Source: Saprospiraceae bacterium (lineage in GTDB: Bacteria; Bacteroidota; Bacteroidia; Chitinophagales; Saprospiraceae). Taken from it: a stretch of 64,000 nt of DNA. Position 1 is the first letter of the stretch. Each line of letters starts with the position of its first letter. The notes under the pieces were generated by a model, which was not told the origin of the DNA, did not search any database, and saw only the letters and a program-made list of their open reading frames with translations. Below are positions 55,566 to 63,970 of this stretch, in pieces. The stretch is from contig JAGFJA010000077.1 in the NCBI GenBank assembly GCA_024103005.1, positions 17,819-81,818 of the forward strand. The letters are read 5' to 3'. A program made the position numbers and the translations under genes.

Positions 55566-56927
55566 ATGAAAAAATCAAGATTTCTACACATCGCTATGCT
55601 GATTACAGCAGTGATTTATATCCAGCCGGGCAGGATTCTATGCCAGGACAATGTTGCAAGTTCAATCGGCAAGTTGACCTTATCACAGGCTATCCAAATC
55701 GGGCTGAGCAACAATCCATCCTTACAAATAGCCGACCTGCAAACCGGCATAGCAGCCAATAGTACAGACCGATCCAAACGTGACAAACTACCGGATATTT
55801 ACGGAAGTTTCGACATTCGCCGCAATATCATCACCCCTACAACACCTGTTCCTGCATATATTTTCAACCCTGATGCAGGTCCTGACGACATCACTCCACT
55901 GCGCTTTGCTACCGACTGGACAGGATCAGCAGGTATTAACTTCAGTTATAATCTTTTCAATCCGCAAAAAAATGCAACCATCAAAGAGAATGCACAAAAA
56001 GAACAAATAAGTTCAATAGACGCTTCCATCGCCCGCAACGACCTGAAATACCGTATTGAAGGTGATTACCTTACTTGTCTGATAACCGGTAAGCAAGTCG
56101 AGCTTGCCATTACAGATACCTTACGGCAACATCGGATTTTACAAATCACTTATGCTCAATATCAGGCAGGGAAATTGGAAATATCGGATTTAAACAGGAT
56201 AATTGCTGAGAAGCTGACGGCCGTCAACAATCTTAGTTCAGCAGTCAAAATCCATCAGATGTCCAAGGCTCAGCTCCTTCTGGACATGGGGCTGGATCCT
56301 GAAAAATTCAATGAACTAATGCCGGCTGACAGTCTGGAAAGTTTGATGACCGGGTCGATATTAGTCGATACAATATCAGCAGAAAATCTCGCTCTGCGGA
56401 AAATTGAAATGCAGCAAGCACTCAACAATCTGCAGACTAATACCATACGGCAAAGTCTTTATCCGACCATCAGTTTAGAGGGCTTTGCCGGGACGAACTA
56501 CTACGATAACAAGTTCCGGCTGCTTAATCACCATTATTGGTATGGAAACAGCTATATCGGATTAGGCATAGACATACCTGTTTCAGACAATTGGCGTAAA
56601 TCAAAAGATATTCAGTCTCTTCAACTGGAACACAGGACACTTGAACTCGAATACCAGAAAAACGCTGCTGACCTTTCCTTACAAAAAATTAAGGCCACTC
56701 AGGAAGTAGCTTTTAAAGAAAAAGAGTTGCTATCAAAGAAGGAAAAATACCGACTTATGGAAGTCAATCTGAGGTCTGATACCGCCAAATTTGAAAGTGG
56801 CAGACTATTGACATCCGATCTTATTCAGAGCAATTTTCTATTCAGTAAAGCCAAAACCGAATATTTACAGGTCCTGTATGAATTACTATCCGCCAGAATC
56901 AATCTGAATAAAATCCTTCACTCATAG
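55566..56927 (+). CDS. TolC-family outer-membrane efflux protein
   Basis: 453 aa. Signal peptide in the first 26 residues (FLHIAMLITAVIYIQPGRILC). Two OEP repeats with long amphipathic helices: LTLSQAIQIGLSNNPSLQIADLQ starts the first and LALRKIEMQQALNNLQ the second. Beta-strand segments such as YPTISLEGFAGTNYYDN form the barrel. It supplies the outer-membrane exit of the exporter and begins 10 bp after the permease gene. An intact member of the family. Confidence 0.93.
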   Translation: MKKSRFLHIAMLITAVIYIQPGRILCQDNVASSIGKLTLSQAIQIGLSNNPSLQIADLQTGIAANSTDRSKRDKLPDIYGSFDIRRNIITPTTPVPAYIFNPDAGPDDITPLRFATDWTGSAGINFSYNLFNPQKNATIKENAQKEQISSIDASIARNDLKYRIEGDYLTCLITGKQVELAITDTLRQHRILQITYAQYQAGKLEISDLNRIIAEKLTAVNNLSSAVKIHQMSKAQLLLDMGLDPEKFNELMPADSLESLMTGSILVDTISAENLALRKIEMQQALNNLQTNTIRQSLYPTISLEGFAGTNYYDNKFRLLNHHYWYGNSYIGLGIDIPVSDNWRKSKDIQSLQLEHRTLELEYQKNAADLSLQKIKATQEVAFKEKELLSKKEKYRLMEVNLRSDTAKFESGRLLTSDLIQSNFLFSKAKTEYLQVLYELLSARINLNKILHS

Positions 56928-56967
56928 TCAGCCTGATTTAAGTCCTGTTTAAAATTAAAATGTTATC

Positions 56968-57600
56968 ATGGAAGTAAATAAAACAGTAGAATTGGTGAAG
57001 CTTTGGGGTGAATTTGAAAAAAGTCATCCTCTCGGAAGCATAGAAGACTTCTGCAAGGATTTTGTCAGCCGTCAATACAAGGAAAGAATAAAGGATCTTT
57101 CAACCAATGGTCATACCACTGCCATCACTTCAGCCTTACTCATGAGAATCATCAGCAGAATATCCAGACTCAATCAGATTTATGCTTCCAAAGCTTTGAA
57201 AGAAACCGGCCTAAGACACCTGGATGAATTCAGCCTGATTCAGACTATCGGTCTTTCGGGCTCTGCTACCAAATCAGAAATTATATATTCCAATCTGCAG
57301 GAGCTTTCAAGCGGTACAGACCTTATCAACAGAATGATCAAAAGAGGGCTTATCCGTGAATATCCAAATCCGGACGACAAACGTTCAAAATTAGTGTCAT
57401 TAACGGCCAAAGGCAAGGAAGTCAACAGAAAGAGTGCAGAAAAAATGATAAAACTTTTCGAATTGTTTACGTCTGACCTTTCCGAAGAAGACATCAACCT
57501 ATGCATTCAGTTACTCAAACCTACTGAAATGCAATTTTCCGATTTATGGCAAAATAATAAGGGAAAAACTTTGGAAGAAGTAACCCGGGATAACGGATGA
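56968..57600 (+). CDS. MarR-family transcriptional regulator
   Basis: 210 aa, longer than the usual 140-150 because of an N-terminal extension of about 60 residues. The winged helix covers about residues 75-175: LDEFSLIQTIGLSGSATKSEI, a recognition helix with SGTDLINRMIKRGLI and the wing YPNPDDKRSKLVSLT. It is encoded 40 bp after the TolC gene and probably controls the operon, with the inverted repeat at 52620-52645 as candidate operator. MarR proteins release DNA on ligand binding. It ends 9 bp from the convergent DsbA-like gene. Confidence 0.92.
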   Translation: MEVNKTVELVKLWGEFEKSHPLGSIEDFCKDFVSRQYKERIKDLSTNGHTTAITSALLMRIISRISRLNQIYASKALKETGLRHLDEFSLIQTIGLSGSATKSEIIYSNLQELSSGTDLINRMIKRGLIREYPNPDDKRSKLVSLTAKGKEVNRKSAEKMIKLFELFTSDLSEEDINLCIQLLKPTEMQFSDLWQNNKGKTLEEVTRDNG

Positions 57601-57609
57601 TGACTTTGA

Positions 57610-58623
57610 TTATTTAATCCACAGAGAGCCGTTTTTACATGATATTTTGGCAAGTAATCCCTCTTCGGAAAGCTTATTGAGCAATACTTTGCTTTCATTA
57701 AGCGGAACACCTGACAGGACAGAATATTCCTTTGCAGTCAAGGTTTGGTATTTTTCAAATAATGAATGCCATTCTTTTGAATATTCCTGCTTTTCTGCCT
57801 GAGGCAACAATTTAAGAATAGCCGTTTCGTAAAAAGGATATGGCCGGGAACCATATACTAATTCCATTTGATCTGAATAGACAAAAAACATCGTGGGAAA
57901 ACCTCTTACGCCCATTTCTTTTGCAAGCTTCAAGTCGGCCTGAAACAAATCTTTAGCCCGACCATTGTAGTCTTCTTTCATCTGGTTTACGTTCAGTCCG
58001 GATGCTTCGGCGGCCTTAGCCAGATGTTCCCATGAGGTAATATTCTTTTTTTGCATAAAGACCATTTCCCTTATTTTCCTCAAAAAAACAATCGCCTTTA
58101 CTTCATCCTGTAGCTGCGCTGCCTTGAAGGCAATGGAAGGAGGATAAGACGAGTCAAGCGGGTCTTCCAGCCAGATATCTCCGTCTATTGGCATTTCATA
58201 ATAAGTACTCACTTCGTCCCAATGATGTGCTACATCTGATGGTTTACTGATTCCGCCACTGTTGTAGCTCCAGTCAGGTAATAAGCCACCCATTCGGTAT
58301 TCCACCTCTATATTCTCACCATATTCCATCTTTAATTTTCGCAGCTGAGGCTCTATTCCCCAACACGACGAGCAAATCGGATCGGTAAAATAAATAACTC
58401 TGACCTTATCCGACTTATCTTGTTTAGTAAGACCGGCCAGCTCTTTCTCAGCATCAGAAGGCATTATACATGCTCCGGTAATCGGATCACAAAGTAGCGG
58501 GTTGGAAGTTGTTTTTTCGTGATTCATGTTATGGGAATTAATTTGACCTTGACAAGTCATCACACTGGCCAATACAATTAAAAATGAAATAAACCTCTTT
58601 GAAAAACTCCTGAATTTTAACAA
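57610..58623 (-). CDS. DsbA-family thioredoxin-fold protein (SpxH/FrnE-like) with C-terminal winged helix
   Basis: 337 aa. A hydrophobic N-terminus (RFISFLIVLASVMTCQGQ) suggests export or anchoring. The redox motif CSSC is in FTDPICSSCWGIEPQ, the cis-Pro loop is GVRGFPTMFF, and a second Cys pair precedes the fold in LLCDPITGACIMPSD. The last 60 residues (TAKEYSVLSGVPLNESKV) resemble a small helix-turn-helix. Related proteins act as disulfide oxidoreductases or ClpXP adaptors. The export signal argues for a disulfide role; the HTH-like tail remains odd. Transcribed toward the MarR gene. Confidence 0.82.
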   Translation of the reverse strand: MLKFRSFSKRFISFLIVLASVMTCQGQINSHNMNHEKTTSNPLLCDPITGACIMPSDAEKELAGLTKQDKSDKVRVIYFTDPICSSCWGIEPQLRKLKMEYGENIEVEYRMGGLLPDWSYNSGGISKPSDVAHHWDEVSTYYEMPIDGDIWLEDPLDSSYPPSIAFKAAQLQDEVKAIVFLRKIREMVFMQKKNITSWEHLAKAAEASGLNVNQMKEDYNGRAKDLFQADLKLAKEMGVRGFPTMFFVYSDQMELVYGSRPYPFYETAILKLLPQAEKQEYSKEWHSLFEKYQTLTAKEYSVLSGVPLNESKVLLNKLSEEGLLAKISCKNGSLWIK

Positions 58624-58919
58624 TGTTTTACACTTTTGGTTTTAATTGAAATAGACTTTTACTGAAATATTAAGGTAGTAACAAACCGGTATTCGTCATG
58701 CAAATGTAGGATGAATAATTTGAATTATTAAGGAAATCCAAAATTATGTTGTCGCGAAGATGATGCGATAATTCTTACTTTAAATAACGAATCTCCCTTT
58801 CTTCATTTGCACAAAAAGAATTTAATACGGGTCACCAGGCAAAATTCCAATTGCCTTTCTAAGTAAAATAATCTAAAAACCAAAGCATACCTTCCTTTTA
58901 AGTTTCAAATATCAAAAGC
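58624..58919. other. Intergenic region upstream of the DsbA-like gene
   Basis: No gene seen. A short TCGC...GCGA inverted repeat near 58753-58770 is the only structure noticed. Confidence 0.4.
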
Positions 58920-58962
58920 AGGAGTTATCCGATGCCACAAAGCTGACATTCAGATAACTCCT
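58920..58962 (-). terminator. Terminator of the ArsR/SRPBCC/DHFR-like operon
   Basis: Perfect 10-bp stem AGGAGTTATC/GATAACTCCT around a 23-nt loop, followed on the minus strand by GCTTTTGAT. Confidence 0.65.
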
Positions 58963-58986
58963 TGATAAATTATACAAAAATTTTAT

Positions 58987-59514
58987 TTAACGCTGATAAA
59001 CCGGTCGTAAATATTGGATAACACCGCCGGATTTCAAGGCTTTCAGGTCAATCAATTCAAATTCCAATCGCTCTTTGATTCCTTCAAATAATTCAAGCTC
59101 CCCGCCTGCAACAACCGGATGGAGACACAATTGTAGCTCTTCCAGCAGCTTCAATTGCAGCAATTGAATTATCAGACTCCTGCTGCCCACGAGAATATCA
59201 CTACCAGACGATAAAACCATGTTCTGAACTTCTTCTTCCAATGAATACTGTGATAATTCGGCACTTTCCCAATCTATATTTTTCAAAGTCCCCGAAAAGA
59301 CCACTTTGTGGATTCCATTCATAACAATGGCAAATTCATCCATCGATTCATCACCTGACGGATGATTTATAAAAGTGCGCCAAAACTCCATTAATTCAAA
59401 AGTTTTTCTGCCATATAAAATAGTATCCGACTGTTTGAGTAATTCAGTATAATGTCTGTGTATTTCATCACCGGCTGTAATCGCAGTATGATCACAATAC
59501 CCGCCAAGCGTCAT
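58987..59514 (-). CDS. Dihydrofolate-reductase-like (RibD C-terminal) protein, N-terminus apparently disrupted
   Basis: 175 aa from the first ATG. DHFR/RibD_C fold: DTILYGRKTFELMEFW, DEFAIVMNGIHKVVFSGTL, SDILVGSRSLIIQLL and LELFEG. Family members begin with about ten more residues before MTLGG. Those residues appear just upstream in another frame as RKVIVQ (59549-59532), so a one-base loss near 59525 seems to have split the N-terminal strand. No ATG is left for it either. The short form would lack the first beta strand. It is the last gene of a three-gene unit with SRPBCC and ArsR genes. Confidence 0.75.
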   Translation of the reverse strand: MTLGGYCDHTAITAGDEIHRHYTELLKQSDTILYGRKTFELMEFWRTFINHPSGDESMDEFAIVMNGIHKVVFSGTLKNIDWESAELSQYSLEEEVQNMVLSSGSDILVGSRSLIIQLLQLKLLEELQLCLHPVVAGGELELFEGIKERLEFELIDLKALKSGGVIQYLRPVYQR

Positions 59515-59562
59515 ATTTATTGCACAATGACCTTCCTGATGATTAGAAAATGATTCTAAGTG

Positions 59563-60063
59563 TCAGGCCTTTTGAGATAATCTTTCCAGCAAATTATCCA
59601 GATTTTGAAGGGTAATTGTATAACCTTCCTTAAATCCTTCCATCAGTCCTTCCATGCGTTCAAAAGACTCGTTGAAAATAGTGATAACAACCCTCGTAGT
59701 GCTTTCCTGTTCGATGAATGTAAAATCCCAGTCTGAGCCAAAAGGTTCCGTATTTTCATTCTCATCGGCAAATGCATTCCACATCTTATAATTGGTCTTG
59801 GGACTGATAGACGTATATTTTTGCAAAGCCCAGCTCTCTTTACCTTCCGGGCTGACCATGGCATAAAACCGCTTCCCGCCCACTTCAAAGTTCATATACT
59901 TCGTCCTGGCAGTATAAGGATCCGGTGCCACCCACTGATCCAGCAATTCGGCCTTTGTAAAGGCATCCCAAACAAGAGCTAATCCTGCGTCAAACTCACG
60001 GACTATACGTACAATATTGGCAGCCTTATCTACCGTAAAATCAAAAAACAGATCATTCTTCAT
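59563..60063 (-). CDS. SRPBCC (AHSA1-like) domain protein
   Basis: 166 aa from the ATG at 60063, which overlaps the end of the ArsR gene by 11 bp; an in-frame ATG at 60093 would overlap it by 41 bp. START/SRPBCC fold with [19 protein letters not shown] at the entry and [30 protein letters not shown] and the C-terminal helix [20 protein letters not shown]. Such proteins bind hydrophobic ligands in a cavity, and pairing with an ArsR-type regulator is a common arrangement. Ligand unknown. Confidence 0.9.
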   Translation of the reverse strand: MKNDLFFDFTVDKAANIVRIVREFDAGLALVWDAFTKAELLDQWVAPDPYTARTKYMNFEVGGKRFYAMVSPEGKESWALQKYTSISPKTNYKMWNAFADENENTEPFGSDWDFTFIEQESTTRVVITIFNESFERMEGLMEGFKEGYTITLQNLDNLLERLSQKA

Positions 60064-60379
60064 TTTTTTGTTGTTTAATAGTTGATAATACATGGTCGAG
60101 TTGATTGAAGCGTTTTTCCCATAATTGCCGGTACTGGTCGATCCAGATATCTATTTCTTTCAACCTTTCTATCTCAAGTGAATAAAAAATCTCTCTGCCT
60201 TGCTGCTCCTGTCTAACCAGTTCGCATTCCGTTAAAATCCTGAGATGCTTGGAAATTGCCTGTCTCGTGGTGTCAAAATTGGCAGCAATGGCATTTGGTG
60301 TCATCGCTCGGATAGCTATCAGAGCAATGATTGACCTGCGCGTCGGATCGGCAATAGCCTGAAAAATATCTCTTCTCAT
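60053..60379 (-). CDS. ArsR-family winged-helix regulator
   Basis: 108 aa from [15 protein letters not shown] (an ATG four codons earlier is possible). Winged helix with [22 protein letters not shown] as recognition region. There are no metal-binding Cys. It is the first gene of the operon and overlaps the SRPBCC gene by 11 bp. Upstream is a full -33/-7 promoter and a perfect 12-bp palindrome at the predicted transcript start, which suggests autoregulation. It is a close paralogue of the regulator at 16652-17062 but lacks the lysine-rich tail. Confidence 0.92.
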   Translation of the reverse strand: MRRDIFQAIADPTRRSIIALIAIRAMTPNAIAANFDTTRQAISKHLRILTECELVRQEQQGREIFYSLEIERLKEIDIWIDQYRQLWEKRFNQLDHVLSTIKQQKNEE

Positions 60380-60400
60380 AAGTATGAACAATCGTTAAGA

Positions 60401-60412
60401 AACCAATTGGTT
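60401..60412. promoter_or_regulatory. Candidate ArsR operator, perfect 12-bp palindrome
   Basis: AACCAATTGGTT lies immediately downstream of the -7 box and covers the predicted transcription start of the ArsR operon. Confidence 0.55.
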
Positions 60413-60413
60413 G

Positions 60414-60445
60414 CAAATATAAACGCAACTATTCGGTTTCGCAAA
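60414..60445 (-). promoter_or_regulatory. Promoter of the ArsR/SRPBCC/DHFR-like operon
   Basis: Minus strand: TTTG (60445-60442), 20-nt spacer, TATATTTG (60421-60414). Both boxes match the consensus. Confidence 0.75.
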
Positions 60446-60526
60446 TATTTTTGCTAAAAATTTTTTAAAGGCCATGACTTTTTGAAAAAATTTTATTCTG
60501 CTCTACAAAATACTATAATCTTGTAA

Positions 60527-60554
60527 TTGTATGAAACTGTTATTTCTATCTTTG
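60527..60554 (+). promoter_or_regulatory. mutY promoter
   Basis: TTG (60527-60529), 17-nt spacer, TATCTTTG (60547-60554). Only 4 nt separate the -7 box from the mutY ATG, so the mRNA is predicted to be leaderless. Confidence 0.6.
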
Positions 60555-60558
60555 TCAA

Positions 60559-61629
60559 ATGAAAGATCCTCAATTTACTTCACCATTTTCAGCATTTTTC
60601 ACAAAACAATTAATAGATTGGTACAATCCAGATGACAGGCCTATGCCTTGGAAAGGTGAAAAAGATCCTTATAAAATATGGATTTCTGAGGTCATTCTTC
60701 AGCAGACAAGAGTCGAACAGGGATGGGATTATTATCTCCGTTTTATCCATACTTTTCCGACAATTCAAGACCTTGCCTCAGCACAAATTGATGCCGTTCT
60801 CAGCCTTTGGCAAGGCTTGGGTTATTATAGTCGGGCACGCAACCTGCACAAGGGTGCCATTCAGATCATTGAAGAATATAATGGTATTTTGCCCCCATCC
60901 TATCCCGAACTTTTAAAGATCAAAAGTATTGGTCCATATACGGCAGCCGCCATAGCCTCCTTTGTCTTTGACTTACCATATTCCGTATTGGATGGCAATG
61001 TTGTCAGGGTGTTGAGTCGTTTTTTCGGAATTTTCACCCCTTTTCAGTCGAATGAGGGAAAACATCTATTTCAATCCGCAGCACAGACTGTATTGGACAG
61101 ACAACAACCTGCCCTGTACAATCAGGCTATCATGGACTTCGGTGCCACAGTATGTACACCTGCCCAACCCGATTGTAACCACTGCCCGCTACAAAAACAT
61201 TGTCATGCTTACAATGCGGATGAGGTCAGGAACTTACCCGTTCGTCTGCCTAAATCCATCCGTAAAGTAAGATATTTTCATTATATTGTCTTCCGGTCAG
61301 GCCCTCAATGCCTGATTTTTCAAAGGAAAGGCAAAGACATTTACCATGGACTTTACCAGTTTTACCTCATTGAAGCAGATTCCTTACTTTCTTCAGTTGA
61401 AATTACACACCGATTGCCACAAACACAAAAACCTTGTCCGTCACCCGGTAAGGCAATTGTGTTAAAGCCGCATATCCTGACCCATCAACGCATCATACCT
61501 GCATTTTTTATTATGGAGGTGTCAGCTTTTCCGGATATTCCGGATGCCATAACAGCAAGACCTGATCAGCTAAGTCAGTATGCTTTTCCACAATTTGTCA
61601 AGACCTTCATTGAAAAGTATCTTGCCTGA
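60559..61629 (+). CDS. mutY: A/G-specific adenine glycosylase MutY
   Basis: 356 aa. It excises adenine mispaired with 8-oxoguanine. The catalytic Glu is in ISEVILQQTRV, the helix-hairpin-helix in LKSIGPYTAAAIASFVF, and the catalytic Asp in VLDGNVVRVLSRFFG. The [4Fe-4S] ligands follow as C-X6-C-X2-C-X5-C in CTPAQPDCNHCPLQKHC. The C-terminal NUDIX-like domain (from about residue 235) recognises 8-oxoG. The MutY-typical start MKDPQFTSPFSAFFTKQLIDWY is 4 nt after the -7 box. Monocistronic. Confidence 0.96.
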   Translation: MKDPQFTSPFSAFFTKQLIDWYNPDDRPMPWKGEKDPYKIWISEVILQQTRVEQGWDYYLRFIHTFPTIQDLASAQIDAVLSLWQGLGYYSRARNLHKGAIQIIEEYNGILPPSYPELLKIKSIGPYTAAAIASFVFDLPYSVLDGNVVRVLSRFFGIFTPFQSNEGKHLFQSAAQTVLDRQQPALYNQAIMDFGATVCTPAQPDCNHCPLQKHCHAYNADEVRNLPVRLPKSIRKVRYFHYIVFRSGPQCLIFQRKGKDIYHGLYQFYLIEADSLLSSVEITHRLPQTQKPCPSPGKAIVLKPHILTHQRIIPAFFIMEVSAFPDIPDAITARPDQLSQYAFPQFVKTFIEKYLA

Positions 61630-61787
61630 AACACCGGTGATGACAATTGTTTCAGTCCATTAATTTAAAACAATCATGGCGTTCTTTGTGCCGGAAACTT
61701 TATTATTCCTGGTATAAAAAATCTGAATAAGTAAATTCTTCAATGATAGATAAACCATTGGAAATTCAGCCTTACAATTTTTTTATT

Positions 61788-63461
61788 CTAAAAATGCTCC
61801 TCTACCATAGCTGCAACAGCATCCAGCTGTTTCATCGACGACTCAAAAAGGTTGCGTGCATCCTTGCTCATTTTCTCCACAAAGGCGGCATCTTCAAAGC
61901 CCTTCATATTGATCCGGACATTATAATATGCTCCCGTGATTGCCGTCCTGAGGCAAAGACCGCCAACGGCAGCATCTGAGACGCTGTTGGGATTACCTTT
62001 TTCTACCATGGCTGCTATGAGCGGAATAGCTTCGGCAGCAGTAACCATCGCTTGGTAAGGAACTTCGATGGCGTTTCGTGTCGCATCTGCCATTGCCTTC
62101 AAGCGTATGGCAGCTTCTTCCTGAGTAGCCTTAGGCAGGCGTATTGCCTCTATAATGCCGTTGTAGGCGCGTGTATCTTCATCAATCAGGTGTAACAATC
62201 TGGCCTTAATCTCCTGTCCATGCACTGCAAAGTCGCTGTACATCTTTCTGTTTTTTTCATAACCTTTCTTGGAAGAGGTCAGATTGGCCACCATGACACC
62301 AAGGGCAACACCAAAGGCGCCCACCGCTGCAGATGCCGAGCCTCCTCCCGGAGCAGGTGACTCGGATGCCGTCAGATCAGCATAACCGGCCACAGTCAGG
62401 TCGGCAAGCATAGAATCTTCCGGACGGGCGATGGCATATTCAATAATTTTTTTGTCAAGCGGAAACGGACCAAACTCTTCCAATCCTAATGTCTTCACTG
62501 CCAATTTCATCAGTTCACGTTCTGACAACCCTGCACTCAAGCTCTGCTTTTCCAGAAAATACTTACCCGCATCAATCAAAACTTTTTTCGGAACCATCCC
62601 TACGATCTCCGACCCGGTAACCCGGATACCTCTTTCCCGGGCGCCGTCATCACACGCATCAAAAGCTTTGTGCAGCGGAGTAACATTGATATTGGTAAGA
62701 TTCATAGAGATTTGAGCTACGCCGTATTCTTCGATAAACCAGCCGATAGCTTTGACGCACTTCAGGAGGCCGGGCTGGCGTACGGGATTGCCCTGATCAT
62801 CGATGACAGTTTCGCCGTTTTTTTTCACGACGCGACCCTGTTCACGTACGTCAAAGGCAATTGCATTGGCTTTCTTGACCGAACTTGTGTTGAGATTGAC
62901 ATTGTAAGCAACGAGAAAATCCCGAACCCCGATGACCGTAGCGCCTGAGCGAGCATTGAACTCAGCCTTACCGAAATCCGGTTTCCACGCAGGATCGGCC
63001 AACTTAGCTGGCAGTCCCTCATATTCGCCACTTCGGATATCGCCCAGACTGACACGTTGCGGGGAGGTAGCTGCCGCTTCATAGAGATAAACCGGAATAT
63101 TTAGTTCTGCGCCCACACGCTGTCCCAGTTTACGGGCATAAGGCACCAACTCTTCAAGAGTGATGCCTGAAATGGGGATGAGCGGGCATACATCTGTAGC
63201 TCCCATACGCGGATGTTCGCCCTTATGTTTAGACATGTCGATGAGATTGCCTGCCACCCGAATAGCTTCAAAGGCAGCATCTACTACCGCATCCGGATGA
63301 CCTACAAAGGTAAAAACCGTCCTGTTTGTCGCCTTACCCGGATCGACATCCAACAAGGTAACACCTTCCACTCCTCTGACAGCCTCAGCGATGGCATCAA
63401 GGACAGATTGATCGCGACCCTCACTAAAATTGGGTACGCATTCGATTAATATTTGACTCAT
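61788..63461 (-). CDS. ftcD: Bifunctional glutamate formimidoyltransferase / formimidoyl-THF cyclodeaminase
   Basis: 557 aa from MSQILIECVPNFSEGRDQSV at 63461; twelve upstream in-frame codons cross the -7 box and are rejected. The formiminotransferase half (about residues 1-325) carries VPNFSEGRD, GHPDAVVDAAFEA and HPRMGATDVCPLIPI. The cyclodeaminase half (about 345-557) carries PAPGGGSASAAVGAFGVALG and the helical NPNSVSDAAVGGL. It links histidine breakdown to folate one-carbon metabolism. The fused form is found in animals and in some bacteria including Bacteroidetes. No other hut genes are in view. Confidence 0.95.
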   Translation of the reverse strand: MSQILIECVPNFSEGRDQSVLDAIAEAVRGVEGVTLLDVDPGKATNRTVFTFVGHPDAVVDAAFEAIRVAGNLIDMSKHKGEHPRMGATDVCPLIPISGITLEELVPYARKLGQRVGAELNIPVYLYEAAATSPQRVSLGDIRSGEYEGLPAKLADPAWKPDFGKAEFNARSGATVIGVRDFLVAYNVNLNTSSVKKANAIAFDVREQGRVVKKNGETVIDDQGNPVRQPGLLKCVKAIGWFIEEYGVAQISMNLTNINVTPLHKAFDACDDGARERGIRVTGSEIVGMVPKKVLIDAGKYFLEKQSLSAGLSERELMKLAVKTLGLEEFGPFPLDKKIIEYAIARPEDSMLADLTVAGYADLTASESPAPGGGSASAAVGAFGVALGVMVANLTSSKKGYEKNRKMYSDFAVHGQEIKARLLHLIDEDTRAYNGIIEAIRLPKATQEEAAIRLKAMADATRNAIEVPYQAMVTAAEAIPLIAAMVEKGNPNSVSDAAVGGLCLRTAITGAYYNVRINMKGFEDAAFVEKMSKDARNLFESSMKQLDAVAAMVEEHF

Positions 63462-63486
63462 AAGAAAATTAAAATTTTTAAAGCTG

Positions 63487-63514
63487 CAAAGGTACATCTT
63501 TTCAATACCAACAA
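63487..63514 (-). promoter_or_regulatory. ftcD promoter
   Basis: Minus strand: TTG (63514-63512), 17-nt spacer, TACCTTTG (63494-63487); leader about 21 nt. Confidence 0.55.
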
Positions 63515-63600
63515 CATAAGAAATAACTTATTTCAGCCACTGAGTAATTCAGGAGTTAAAGAATTGTTCCGATATGATTGGATGGGTAATTATTAAAATG

Positions 63601-63732
63601 AACCACATAGGCACATAGAAGGCATAGATTTCTCTCTAACCGTGATGAATACTGCACTTTAATGCTAATACCATGTAAACATATAAGTGAAAATATATAC
63701 GGTTTGTTTTCCTATGTTCTTCCTATGTGGTT
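63601..63732. repeat. Intergenic repeat element, copy 1, with inverted ends
   Basis: The first 100 bp (63601-63700) match 63754-63853 at 95 positions. The left end AACCACATAG is mirrored by CTATGTGGTT at 63723-63732, with a looser continuation inward, so the unit resembles a small non-autonomous (MITE-like) or hairpin repeat of about 132 bp. No coding capacity. Confidence 0.7.
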
Positions 63733-63753
63733 AAATATTAAACAATTCAATGT

Positions 63754-63880
63754 AACCACATAGACACATAGAAGGCATAGATTTCTCTCTAACCGTGGTA
63801 AATACTGCACTTTAATGCTAATGCCATGTAAACATATAAGAGAAAATATATACAAGTCTATTTCCTATATGTAAATAGTA
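63754..63880. repeat. Intergenic repeat element, copy 2
   Basis: Same 100-bp core in the same orientation, 153 bp downstream of copy 1. The right end (about 63861-63876) is degraded compared with copy 1. Confidence 0.65.
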
Positions 63881-63901
63881 TTTCATAAACTGTGTAAGTT
63901 G

Positions 63902-63970
63902 AAAAGTTATTCTGGAAATTTTTTGAACTTCCCCAAAAAGTTCAAAAAAATTTACGGAAATAACTTTTTT
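63902..63970. other. Long imperfect hairpin
   Basis: Arms AAAAGTTATT plus AAATTTTTTGAACTT (63902-63930) mirror AAGTTCAAAAAAATTT plus AATAACTTTT (63938-63968), with a small internal loop and one bulged A. It could be a bidirectional terminator or a repeat end; the adjacent gene is outside the window. Confidence 0.55.
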
